Origin: Bacteroidales bacterium UBA1745
GTDB lineage: Bacteria; Bacteroidota; Bacteroidia; Bacteroidales; UBA932
Length of the DNA: 64,000 nt
Direction: 5' to 3'
Assembly: GCA_002314885.1 (NCBI GenBank)
Contig: DCHT01000026.1
Location: 23,291 to 87,290 of the forward strand
Shown here: piece by piece, positions 16,752 to 24,368 of the stretch
Numbering within the stretch: the first letter of the stretch is position 1
Layout of the letters: each line of letters opens with the position of its first letter
Translations under genes and position numbers: made by a program
Notes under the pieces: generated by a model
Told to the model about the DNA's origin: nothing
Database searches by the model: none
The model's input: only the letters and a program-made list of their open reading frames with translations

Positions 16752-18378
16752 TACGGCAATCGCAGTCCTTTTCGTTTCGCTGATATCGGCGGCTCAGGCC
16801 ATCGATGCCAGCAAGGACGTAGTGGGAAAGGTGACATACAGCAACGGCGATCCGATTGTGGGCGCAGTCGTGTCAGACGGCTATACCGTAGTGACAACCG
16901 ACGCCAACGGCGACTACCGTTTCGTGCGCAACGCCGCTGCGGCATACGTGTCCGTGTCGGTTCCAGCCGACTGCCAGGTGCCGCTCCGTCAGGGCCAGCC
17001 TTGCTTCTACCGCAAGCTGGACGACCGCCGTTTCACCTACGATTTCGAATTCGTAAAGCAGAAGGTCGAGAAGGACTTCAGCATCTTCTTCATCGGCGAC
17101 CCTCAGTGCCAGAACACCCACCACGTGGACAGGCTCCGCAGTGAGGGCATTCCGGATCTCAAGGCGTACGGAAAGAAGCAGAAGAATGCTTCATACGCCA
17201 TCACCCTCGGCGACATAGGCTACACTGAAGGCGGCCGCAACACCAACTATCTCTTCCCGGTCATCAGGAATGAGATGTCGGCTGAAAAGACGGGTATGCC
17301 TGTGTTCCAGACTGTGGGCAACCACGATTTCGAATATTATCTCGGTGCCCTCGATGAGTCAAATCCTACAGTGGCAGCCCGCCGTGACAGGATGTTCGAG
17401 GCTGTCTTCGGCCCGATAGACTACTCCTGGAACAGGGGAGACGTACACTTCATCTCGATGAATGACGTCCGTTTCGACAATATGGTCAAGGCCAGCAAGT
17501 ACAGCGCCGGCTTCTCGGACGAACAGCTCGAATGGCTGCGCCAGGACCTCAGCTTCGTGCCGAAGGACAAGATGGTTGTGCTCTGCCTCCATATTCCTAT
17601 CGCGACCAAGAAGCTCAGCCCTAAGCAGGCAGAGGACGTCCGTCACGATATGCAGAACCTCTTCGATGCTGTGGACCTTCTCGCCGAATATCAGAATCCT
17701 ATGGTATTCTCCGGCCACACCCACACCAACTTCAAGAACACTCTCGCAGGCGGAGTACGCGAATTCACCGTCGGCGCGATGAGCGGTTGCTGGTGGTGGT
17801 CCAACAACTGTGCGGACGGTTCGCCGAACGGCTATCTCGTGTGCCATTTCAGCGGTGCATCCCTCAAGGATCATATCTACAAGAGCACCGGCCTCAGCGA
17901 CAAGTTCCAGATGCGAATCTACCGCGGTGATGCAGTATTCGGCGGACAGCACGAGGAGTTCAGGATGCAGCACGGCCACGATGCCCTCCTGATCAATGTC
18001 TTCAACTATGACAGCGACTGGAACGTGCAGGTCTACGAGAACGGCAAGCTTATGGCCGAGAATCTGCAGCCTATGCCTCTGACTGGGGAGTTCAATCCTA
18101 CTGCGGACGGCGGCAAGGACTGGTGGGCGATAGGCTACAACATCGGCGTCGTAGGTCGTGGACATACCGGCAACAGCACCCGCAACAACTACTGCGAGAA
18201 ATGCTGGCATATGTTCGAGTACAGGATGGCCGACCCTCAGGCCAAGGTCAAGGTTGTGGTGACGGACGGCGCTGGCCGCAAGTTCACCGAGACCAAGATA
18301 TATGAGAGTGAAAGCTGGCAGGAGTGCGACTATGAGCTCGCAACTCCTCCGACTTACAAGGAAACACAGGTTTGGTAA
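16738..18378 (+). CDS. Exported calcineurin-like phosphoesterase, copy 1
   Basis: 546 aa. Signal peptide 1-22 (KRINTAIAVLFVSLISAAQA), then a carboxypeptidase-regulatory/MetallophosN-type beta-sandwich (24-105), a metallophosphatase core (113-330), and a MetallophosC-type domain (345-540). Core motifs: D121 (FIGDPQC), D159 (LGDIGY), N195-H196 (VGNHDFE), LHIP and GHTH. It should hydrolyse phosphomono- or diesters outside the inner membrane. The ATG at 16738 lies inside the antiporter gene. It is followed 23 nt later by a second dehydrogenase gene. The substrate is unknown; release of a phosphate ester for the adjacent antiporter is inference. Confidence 0.85.
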   Translation: MKRINTAIAVLFVSLISAAQAIDASKDVVGKVTYSNGDPIVGAVVSDGYTVVTTDANGDYRFVRNAAAAYVSVSVPADCQVPLRQGQPCFYRKLDDRRFTYDFEFVKQKVEKDFSIFFIGDPQCQNTHHVDRLRSEGIPDLKAYGKKQKNASYAITLGDIGYTEGGRNTNYLFPVIRNEMSAEKTGMPVFQTVGNHDFEYYLGALDESNPTVAARRDRMFEAVFGPIDYSWNRGDVHFISMNDVRFDNMVKASKYSAGFSDEQLEWLRQDLSFVPKDKMVVLCLHIPIATKKLSPKQAEDVRHDMQNLFDAVDLLAEYQNPMVFSGHTHTNFKNTLAGGVREFTVGAMSGCWWWSNNCADGSPNGYLVCHFSGASLKDHIYKSTGLSDKFQMRIYRGDAVFGGQHEEFRMQHGHDALLINVFNYDSDWNVQVYENGKLMAENLQPMPLTGEFNPTADGGKDWWAIGYNIGVVGRGHTGNSTRNNYCEKCWHMFEYRMADPQAKVKVVVTDGAGRKFTETKIYESESWQECDYELATPPTYKETQVW

Positions 18379-18401
18379 AATCTTTATCTAATACATAAAC
18401 A

Positions 18402-19751
18402 ATGGATACTCAGAAAGTAATCGAAAAAGCTCTGTCAATGTCAGTTGCCACCAAGGCACTGGAATTCGGAGAAGACATCCTGGACAGGGTTCCAGGTCTG
18501 TTCAACAAGTTTTTCCCAGGTCGCAAGGCAATTGTCTTTGCCGATAAGATCACCTGGAAGGTAGCGGGCGAGAAAGTGTTCTACGAACTCGCAAAGGCAG
18601 GCGTTCCTGCCACTACCTACATTATTACTGACGATCGTTTCCACCCGGACTGGAAGTACGTGGAGATGCTTGACAAGGTCGTGGAGACCGAGAATGGCAT
18701 ACTCGTAGCTGTCGGCTCAGGCGTAATCAACGACCTCGCCAAGTTCGGTGCATTCCGTCACGGCGACCAGTACATCTGCGTGCCTACAGTGGCATCCGTA
18801 GACGGCTACACCTCCGCTACTGCCGCCATCAACGACGAGCGTGGTGCAAAGGTTTCCTTCAAGTGCAAGTCCCCATCCATCATCGTGGCCGACTCCAAGG
18901 TCCTCTCTTCAGCACCTTGGTTCCTCTCAGCAGCTGGTTATGGCGACCTCGCATCCAAGATTTCATCCGGCGCTGAATGGATGATCTCCGACCTCTTCGG
19001 CACTGAACTTATCCACAAGGAGGCCTGGTCACTTACCCAGGACGACCTGAGGGATATGCTCTCAGATCCTGACGGAGTACGTAACGGCAATCCTAAGTCC
19101 ATCGAGCAGCTCTTCCTCGGCCTCGCCCTTGCAGGTATCGGTATCGAGGTGAGCGGTGGCGACACCCGCTGCGTTTCCTGTGCAGAGCATCTCTACAACC
19201 ACTATCTGGATATGACTCACCATATGAACAACGGCCGCCCTGTATCCCACGGTTTCCAGGTTGCCATCGGTGAGCTTACCCTCTGTGCATTCTTCGATGC
19301 ACTCCTCTCTATGGACCTCACCAAGATCGACGTGGAGAAGTGTGTTGAGGCTTGGCCTACCCTCGAGGAGGAGCAGCAGCGTGCCCTCAAGCTCTTCGAG
19401 AACTTCCCTGTGCCTACCCTCGGATATGAGGAGATCACCAGGAAGTGGCAGCCTAAGGAGGCCATCCGCGAGCAGCTCACCAAGGTAAAAGAGACTTGGC
19501 CTGAGTTCAGCCAGAAGCTCCGCAAGCAGGTTATGCCTTACGAGGAGATGAAGGCTATGTTCGCAAGGGCCGGCGCTCCTACCAAGCCGGAGGACATCGG
19601 ACTCACAAATGCCGACATCCGCAGGATGACCGACTTCGTTCAGCTTATGCGCTGGAGAATCAACGTTCTCGACCTCGCCAAGCGTGCCTGCATCTTTGAC
19701 GAACTTATGGACAAGGTGTTCGGCAAGGGTGGCGTAATGGAAATCAAATAA
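18402..19751 (+). CDS. Glycerol-1-phosphate dehydrogenase-like enzyme, copy 2
   Basis: 449 aa paralogue of the gene at 13933. NAD(P) loop VAVGSGVINDLAK (102-114); predicted metal ligands D182 (GYGDLASK), H263 (AEHLYNH) and H283 (VSHGFQVA). The first half differs considerably from copy 1 and the region around H263 lacks the SGTEHQFSH context, so the two enzymes probably differ in substrate. It sits between the two exported phosphoesterases. Codon use looks highly optimised, suggesting strong expression. Confidence 0.8.
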   Translation: MDTQKVIEKALSMSVATKALEFGEDILDRVPGLFNKFFPGRKAIVFADKITWKVAGEKVFYELAKAGVPATTYIITDDRFHPDWKYVEMLDKVVETENGILVAVGSGVINDLAKFGAFRHGDQYICVPTVASVDGYTSATAAINDERGAKVSFKCKSPSIIVADSKVLSSAPWFLSAAGYGDLASKISSGAEWMISDLFGTELIHKEAWSLTQDDLRDMLSDPDGVRNGNPKSIEQLFLGLALAGIGIEVSGGDTRCVSCAEHLYNHYLDMTHHMNNGRPVSHGFQVAIGELTLCAFFDALLSMDLTKIDVEKCVEAWPTLEEEQQRALKLFENFPVPTLGYEEITRKWQPKEAIREQLTKVKETWPEFSQKLRKQVMPYEEMKAMFARAGAPTKPEDIGLTNADIRRMTDFVQLMRWRINVLDLAKRACIFDELMDKVFGKGGVMEIK

Positions 19752-19760
19752 TTTCTCTGA

Positions 19761-21881
19761 ATGAAATTTTCAAGATCTTTTGCAGTACTTCTCAGCGTGC
19801 TCGCCCTCGTGGCGTGCACGCCGGAGGAGCCTGTATCTCCTCAGAACCCCTCATCGGAGGATGTTGAGATACTCAAGGGCATATCGTCCTTGAATTACAT
19901 TCCGGAATACGAGGATCACTGCTTATGCCTGAGACTCGTCAGGAACGACGAAGGGATAGCCGGGTTCGGCGATCTGACGGCCTCCTTTGAGGTGCGTCCG
20001 GAATCAATGGCCGCCGATCTCGCTTCTGCTGCAAGCAGAGTACTGTCATTAAAGGTCAACTACTCCGGCAAGGGAGCCGGCACTGTAATCATACCGGTGT
20101 CAAGTGCCGTTGCCGACGGACCGGTTCTAACGGTCACCATATCCTCATCGGACATCCCGGAGTCCTTCCTGTCCGGGAAATATACCCTCAATGCCACTCT
20201 CATAGTCAAAGCCGGCAATGTTTCCGTGGATACGGATCCGATCGGTCTCAGAGTGGCCGAATACCTGTCTGTGGGCGGCAGTCTGGTAGATGTCAATAAT
20301 ACGCTCTACGGCGTCGTGACGGATTCCTCCACGGGCAAGGGTATCGCAGGCGTGCCTGTGACCGACGGTTACAAGTTCGTCGTGACAGACGCCAACGGAG
20401 TCTATCAGATGATTCCGGACGAGCATTGCCGCAAGGTCTATCTCTCCTTGCCGGCGGCTTACAAAGTACCTCTCAATGCCAAGCATCTTCCTCAGATTTA
20501 CAGCGCTGAGGACGTGAAGCTCGGCGAACTGTTCAGGTATGACTTCAATCTGGAGCCCCTTGACGAGAGCGAGGAGAACTTCACCCTGATGATGATCAGC
20601 GATCCTCAGTGCAGCAAGACATCCCACGTCAGCCGCTATGTGAACGAGACCATCGCAGACATCAAGACTTACATATCTGCACAGCAGTCTGCCGGCAGAT
20701 ATCGCAAATGCTACGCCTTCACCCTCGGCGACATCATCTCCGACAGTTCCACGATGTGGGACAATATGGTCAATTCGATGTCCGATGTGAAGGCGACCGA
20801 CGGCTATCTGCCGTTCTTCCAGTGTATGGGCAACCACGACCACGATGCGACGGTCGAGGGCACATATCTGGAGGGTGACTTCAATGCCACCCACTATTTC
20901 TTCGAAAAATTCGGTCCTTCGGACTACTCTATAAACAGGGGCAATGTCCATATCATTGTGATGGACGACATTCTCGTCAGCACTCCTTCCGCCAACACTT
21001 CCGTGAACGGAAAGACCTGGGGCTACAACGTAGGCTACAACGAGAAGCAGATGGAATGGCTGCGCCAAGACCTCGAACTGGTTCCGGACAAGGAAAACAA
21101 GATGGTGGTCCTCTGTCAGCACATCCAGATCAGAGGCACCCAAACCAACCACTGTCCCGATATCCTCAGTATGCTCACGCAGTTCAAGGAGGCGCATATA
21201 ATGATAGGCCACACCCACTATTGCCATAACTACATACATTCGGATTATGTGTGCAAGGGTGGCCAGCCAATCTATGAACATATCCACGGAGCGGCCTGCG
21301 GATCCTGGTGGTCCTGCAATTCCCAGGTCAGCGGCGGAGCAAACTGCTACAACCTCTATGAGGTGACCGGCTCCACGATGAAGAACTGGATAGTCAAGCC
21401 TACCAAGCGCGACCCGTCCTATCAGATGCGCGTGTTCGACGGCAACCAGAGCTATACGGGCAAGAAGTCCTATATCTACAACTGGTATAATAAGAGCAAT
21501 GTCGGCGGTGCTTCCAGCATAGTCGCAAAGGGAGTGGAGGTCCTCAAGGGCTGTTTCGTGGCGGAAGTCTGGAATGACGACGCCCAGAACTGGAAGGTGG
21601 AATTCTGGCAGAACGGCAAATACGTGGGCGATTTCAAGCGAATCTCGGATGGTACCTGTTCCAATGCCGCTATGTGCTCCTACTACTTCAACGAGCTTGG
21701 AAAGAACTCCACTCACTACGTTTCCTACACCGCCAGCCACTATTGGTATTACAAACCTGCGTCAGAGACTCCGGCCACTGAAACCGGATGGGAGGTGAAG
21801 GCTATCCAGACCATCCCTTCCAGCGGCGTGAAAAACACTTTCTCCCGCAATTCCCTCACCACAAATTATTCAGAGTTCTAG
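19761..21881 (+). CDS. Lipoprotein calcineurin-like phosphoesterase, copy 2
   Basis: 706 aa. Lipoprotein signal FAVLLSVLALVAC (lipid cysteine C19), a N-terminal beta-rich domain of about 150 aa not found in copy 1, then MetallophosN (about 180-265), a metallophosphatase core (about 275-500) with ISDPQC, LGDIISD, MGNHDHD, CQHIQ and GHTHYCH, and a MetallophosC-type region. It is expected at the outer or inner membrane surface. The added N-terminal domain may bind substrate or cell wall. It is followed directly (3 nt) by a lipoprotein gene. Same superfamily and layout as the gene at 16738, but clearly diverged. Confidence 0.82.
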   Translation: MKFSRSFAVLLSVLALVACTPEEPVSPQNPSSEDVEILKGISSLNYIPEYEDHCLCLRLVRNDEGIAGFGDLTASFEVRPESMAADLASAASRVLSLKVNYSGKGAGTVIIPVSSAVADGPVLTVTISSSDIPESFLSGKYTLNATLIVKAGNVSVDTDPIGLRVAEYLSVGGSLVDVNNTLYGVVTDSSTGKGIAGVPVTDGYKFVVTDANGVYQMIPDEHCRKVYLSLPAAYKVPLNAKHLPQIYSAEDVKLGELFRYDFNLEPLDESEENFTLMMISDPQCSKTSHVSRYVNETIADIKTYISAQQSAGRYRKCYAFTLGDIISDSSTMWDNMVNSMSDVKATDGYLPFFQCMGNHDHDATVEGTYLEGDFNATHYFFEKFGPSDYSINRGNVHIIVMDDILVSTPSANTSVNGKTWGYNVGYNEKQMEWLRQDLELVPDKENKMVVLCQHIQIRGTQTNHCPDILSMLTQFKEAHIMIGHTHYCHNYIHSDYVCKGGQPIYEHIHGAACGSWWSCNSQVSGGANCYNLYEVTGSTMKNWIVKPTKRDPSYQMRVFDGNQSYTGKKSYIYNWYNKSNVGGASSIVAKGVEVLKGCFVAEVWNDDAQNWKVEFWQNGKYVGDFKRISDGTCSNAAMCSYYFNELGKNSTHYVSYTASHYWYYKPASETPATETGWEVKAIQTIPSSGVKNTFSRNSLTTNYSEF

Positions 21882-21884
21882 GAT

Positions 21885-23372
21885 ATGCGCAGGATACTAT
21901 TTATTATTATGGCTATATGCCTGACGGCGCTTTCCTGCTCGAAGCCGCCGGTTCCTATTGACAATCCGGCCTCTCCGGTCAAGTCCCTGACCTCTGTGCG
22001 CTATATCGGTGCCGGCGATGAGATAAAATTGAATTACACTTTCCTGGACGGAGAACCCCAGTCAGGGCCTGTTGAGATTCCTTTCGCCGTGGAACCGCTC
22101 GAGATGCTGGACACTCTGGCTGACAATCAGGAATGGCTGTCTCTCGGATATGTAAGCACTCTTACCAAGGCCTCTTCTGAGATAAGTGACCTTCCGATAC
22201 TTTCGTTGGAAGTGCGTAATGACTTTTTATACCTGACTACTGACTTGTCGGGCGTGGGAGAAGGTTTCTTCAATGGCGAGAACGGTATATCCGTGCGTCT
22301 GCTTGTCAAGGACGAGTCAGCTGAAATCGCCTCCGACTTCGTCAGGATCAGGAATATGGAAATGGTAGGCACCCTGCCGACAATCAAGCTTGTCGCTGCG
22401 ACCTCTTCGACTCTGACCGTCACTTGGAGCGTGACTTCCTTTGCCAATTGGACGAGCGACATCGCTCCAAGCTATCGTTTCGGAATCTATAAGGATCCCG
22501 CTCTCAAGACCTTGCTGGTGTCCTGGATTTCTGATGCCTCATCCGCGATCTGGGCATCCAAGTCCCCTAAGTTCATTTTCTCCGACCTTGAGCCGGACAA
22601 GGACTATTGGATAGCGGTATCCGAGGTTTCTGGCACTATGGTCAATGTGATCAAGGGCCATACTGAGCCGTGGACCGACGTTGCGATCGGCAAGGCCGGC
22701 AGCGCCGTGGCTGGTGATGTACTGCTAGCGAACGATTTCTCGGAATTCTCCTGGGGTGGCGACCTGGTGAACGTGGCCGCCGGCTATACAGCATCGGACA
22801 GGTCTGCTCTCCTGCACCCTGCCGGGGAGAATCCTGTCGGTCTCGGTCCCGGGTGGGCTCTGGCCGCCAATTCCGTTGAGTACGGAATATGGACTACTCT
22901 CTCCAAGATGGTCGCCAGCACGTCCCTCAAGGATTGGGGAGCACAGAAGGAAGGGGCAAATGTATTGTCGACCACTCAGCTCTGTTGCCGTCCGGGCTAC
23001 CTCAAGCTCGGCGCCAATTCCTATATCGGCAGAATTGTCACGCCTCAGCTTTCAAGCCTGAAATCTACGGCAACGGTCAAGCTTTCCTTCCGTGCGGCCC
23101 GCTATTTGACGGACGAACTCACGGGAGGCGTATTCATAATAGATGATTCGGTGAAGGGAAGTTACGGGTCCATTACCGGCACGGTAACCGAGGCTGCGTC
23201 ATTTGAAGTGCCGTCCGACGGGACTTGGACAGACTACAGTATAACCATAAAGAACGTGAAGCCTACGTCGCGTATTGCTGTGGGGCCTGTCAGAAGGGAT
23301 GGCTCAGAGGCTGGAGCCAAGCAGCACCGTCTTATGCTGGACAATCTACAGCTGACCCTGATCTCCTACTAA
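21885..23372 (+). CDS. Lipoprotein with FN3-like and beta-sandwich domains, unknown function
   Basis: 495 aa. Lipoprotein signal FIIMAICLTALSC (C18). An N-terminal domain of about 140 aa resembles the one at the start of copy 2 phosphoesterase in pattern (LTSVRYI..EIKLNYT against ISSLNYI..HCLCLRL). A fibronectin-III-like stretch lies around 165-265, and the C-terminal 200 aa look like a jelly-roll binding module (LSFRAARYLTDELTGG; a final LMLDNLQLTLISY). No catalytic residues are recognised. It is the last gene of the run, ahead of a strong terminator. It may act as a surface binding partner for the phosphoesterases, as inference from position. Confidence 0.6.
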   Translation: MRRILFIIMAICLTALSCSKPPVPIDNPASPVKSLTSVRYIGAGDEIKLNYTFLDGEPQSGPVEIPFAVEPLEMLDTLADNQEWLSLGYVSTLTKASSEISDLPILSLEVRNDFLYLTTDLSGVGEGFFNGENGISVRLLVKDESAEIASDFVRIRNMEMVGTLPTIKLVAATSSTLTVTWSVTSFANWTSDIAPSYRFGIYKDPALKTLLVSWISDASSAIWASKSPKFIFSDLEPDKDYWIAVSEVSGTMVNVIKGHTEPWTDVAIGKAGSAVAGDVLLANDFSEFSWGGDLVNVAAGYTASDRSALLHPAGENPVGLGPGWALAANSVEYGIWTTLSKMVASTSLKDWGAQKEGANVLSTTQLCCRPGYLKLGANSYIGRIVTPQLSSLKSTATVKLSFRAARYLTDELTGGVFIIDDSVKGSYGSITGTVTEAASFEVPSDGTWTDYSITIKNVKPTSRIAVGPVRRDGSEAGAKQHRLMLDNLQLTLISY

Positions 23373-23383
23373 GATAAAACAAT

Positions 23384-23411
23384 AAAGGCTGACCCTCAGG
23401 TCAGCCTTTTT
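23384..23411 (+). terminator. Rho-independent terminator ending the thrA-to-lipoprotein run
   Basis: Perfect 9-bp stem AGGCTGACC / GGTCAGCCT with loop CTCA, followed by TTTTT. Flanking AAA/TTT can extend the stem, and the reverse strand also ends in a T-rich run, so it may serve rpsU from the other side. Confidence 0.85.
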
Positions 23412-23415
23412 ATCA

Positions 23416-23610
23416 CTAAAGCTCGTCGTTGAGCTGAAGATGCTGTACGTAGATAGCCTTCATACGGGCTTTTCTCTTGGTTACAGATGGCTTCTGGAAC
23501 TCCCTGCGTGAGCGGAGCTCGCGAACCGCGCCAGTCTTCTCGAATTTCCTCTTGAACTTCTTGAGTGCCTTCTCGATATTTTCACCTTCCTTGATTGGTA
23601 CGATAATCAT
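23416..23610 (-). CDS. rpsU: 30S ribosomal protein bS21
   Basis: 64 aa, typical Bacteroidota length. Begins MIIVPIKEGENIEKALKKFKR, with a basic RSRREFQKPSVTKRKAR centre. In Bacteroidota ribosomes bS21 helps hide the 16S anti-Shine-Dalgarno tail. Its own mRNA here carries an unusually complete Shine-Dalgarno site (see 23619-23630), fitting feedback control in which ribosomes lacking bS21 translate it better. It is downstream of the sirtuin gene, with its own promoter at 23644-23673. Confidence 0.95.
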   Translation of the reverse strand: MIIVPIKEGENIEKALKKFKRKFEKTGAVRELRSRREFQKPSVTKRKARMKAIYVQHLQLNDEL

Positions 23611-23618
23611 AGCTATAA

Positions 23619-23630
23619 ATCACCTCCTTT
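23619..23630 (-). promoter_or_regulatory. Extended Shine-Dalgarno site of rpsU
   Basis: Minus strand reads AAAGGAGGTGAT, of which AAGGAGGTGAT (11 nt) is fully complementary to the 3' end of 16S rRNA. The G-rich core is 12 nt before the ATG. Most other genes in the window have no such site. Confidence 0.9.
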
Positions 23631-23643
23631 TCTTTAGCGGCTG

Positions 23644-23673
23644 CAAAGATAGGCAGATTATTTTGAATTCAAA
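23644..23673 (-). promoter_or_regulatory. Promoter of rpsU (-33 and -7)
   Basis: Minus strand: TTTG at 23673-23670, 18 nt, TATCTTTG at 23651-23644. It overlaps the 3' end of the sirtuin gene, giving rpsU independent transcription with a leader of about 30 nt that contains the Shine-Dalgarno site. Confidence 0.7.
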
Positions 23674-24368
23674 ATATTTTTGAAGGTCTCCATACCCTTG
23701 GTGGCGACTTCCTGTATCTGCGTTATCCTCTTGTCATTGAGCCTGATCGGCTTAGGGTCTATTAAATATATAGGTGTACCGGCCTTTGCATAGCCGTAGA
23801 GGCCTGCGGCAGGGTAGACCTGCATAGAAGTGCCCACGATCAGAAGTATGTCGGCCTGCTCGACTGCATCGATGGCCTTTTCTATGTTCGGCACTGCCTC
23901 TCCGAACCACACGATGTGCGGGCGCAGCTGGGCCCCGTTCGCACCCTTGTCGCCAAGTTCGATGGCATCGTAGCCTATGTCTATGACTTCCTTGGTGCTG
24001 AAACCGTCAAGATGTGTATAGCAGTTCTCTGGGCGCACCTTCGTGAGTTCTCCGTGGAGATGTATGATGCGGGTGCTGCCGGCCCTCTCGTGGAGGTTGT
24101 CCACGTTCTGGGTCACCACGGTCACGTCGTAGTCCTTCTCGAGTTCCGCGATGGCATAGTGGGCTGCGTTGGGCTTTACGCCTGCGAGCTGGGCCCTGCG
24201 CTCATTGTAGAACTGGAGCATAAGGCCAGGATTGCGCGGCCAGGCGCTGATATCGCAGACTTCGCTGACTTTGTAGTTCTCCCAGAGACCGTCGCTGTCC
24301 CTGAATGTGCTGATTCCGGATTCGGCGCTGACTCCGGCGCCGCTCAGTATGACAAGTTTCTCTTTCAT
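23658..24368 (-). CDS. cobB: Sir2-family NAD-dependent protein deacylase (zinc cysteines missing)
   Basis: 236 aa. The sirtuin core is clear: GAGVSAESGISTFRD (10-24), QNVDNLHERAG (87-97), catalytic H105 in HLHGE. Y54 and R57 in FYNERR match the class III pair that accepts succinyl/malonyl lysine. The usual four cysteines of the zinc ribbon are not there: the region 106-158 has only C116. NAD-binding SGTS-type loop VGTSMQVYPAAG is present near the C-terminus. Deacylase activity without zinc is unusual but may be normal for this lineage. The start codon overlaps the stop of the upstream ATPase (ATGA), so the pair is translationally coupled. Confidence 0.88.
   Translation of the reverse strand: MKEKLVILSGAGVSAESGISTFRDSDGLWENYKVSEVCDISAWPRNPGLMLQFYNERRAQLAGVKPNAAHYAIAELEKDYDVTVVTQNVDNLHERAGSTRIIHLHGELTKVRPENCYTHLDGFSTKEVIDIGYDAIELGDKGANGAQLRPHIVWFGEAVPNIEKAIDAVEQADILLIVGTSMQVYPAAGLYGYAKAGTPIYLIDPKPIRLNDKRITQIQEVATKGMETFKNILNSK

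Noticed and set aside
13933..19751. Archaeal-type ether-lipid synthesis as the meaning of the G1P-dehydrogenase-like genes
   Set aside because: No GGGP synthase or prenyl-reductase gene is nearby, while a phosphate-ester importer and exported phosphoesterases are, which favours catabolism.
20145..21740. 531-codon open frame on the minus strand opposite the second phosphoesterase
   Set aside because: It mirrors a well-supported lipoprotein enzyme gene, has no recognisable domain, and is explained by C-ending codon bias on the plus strand.
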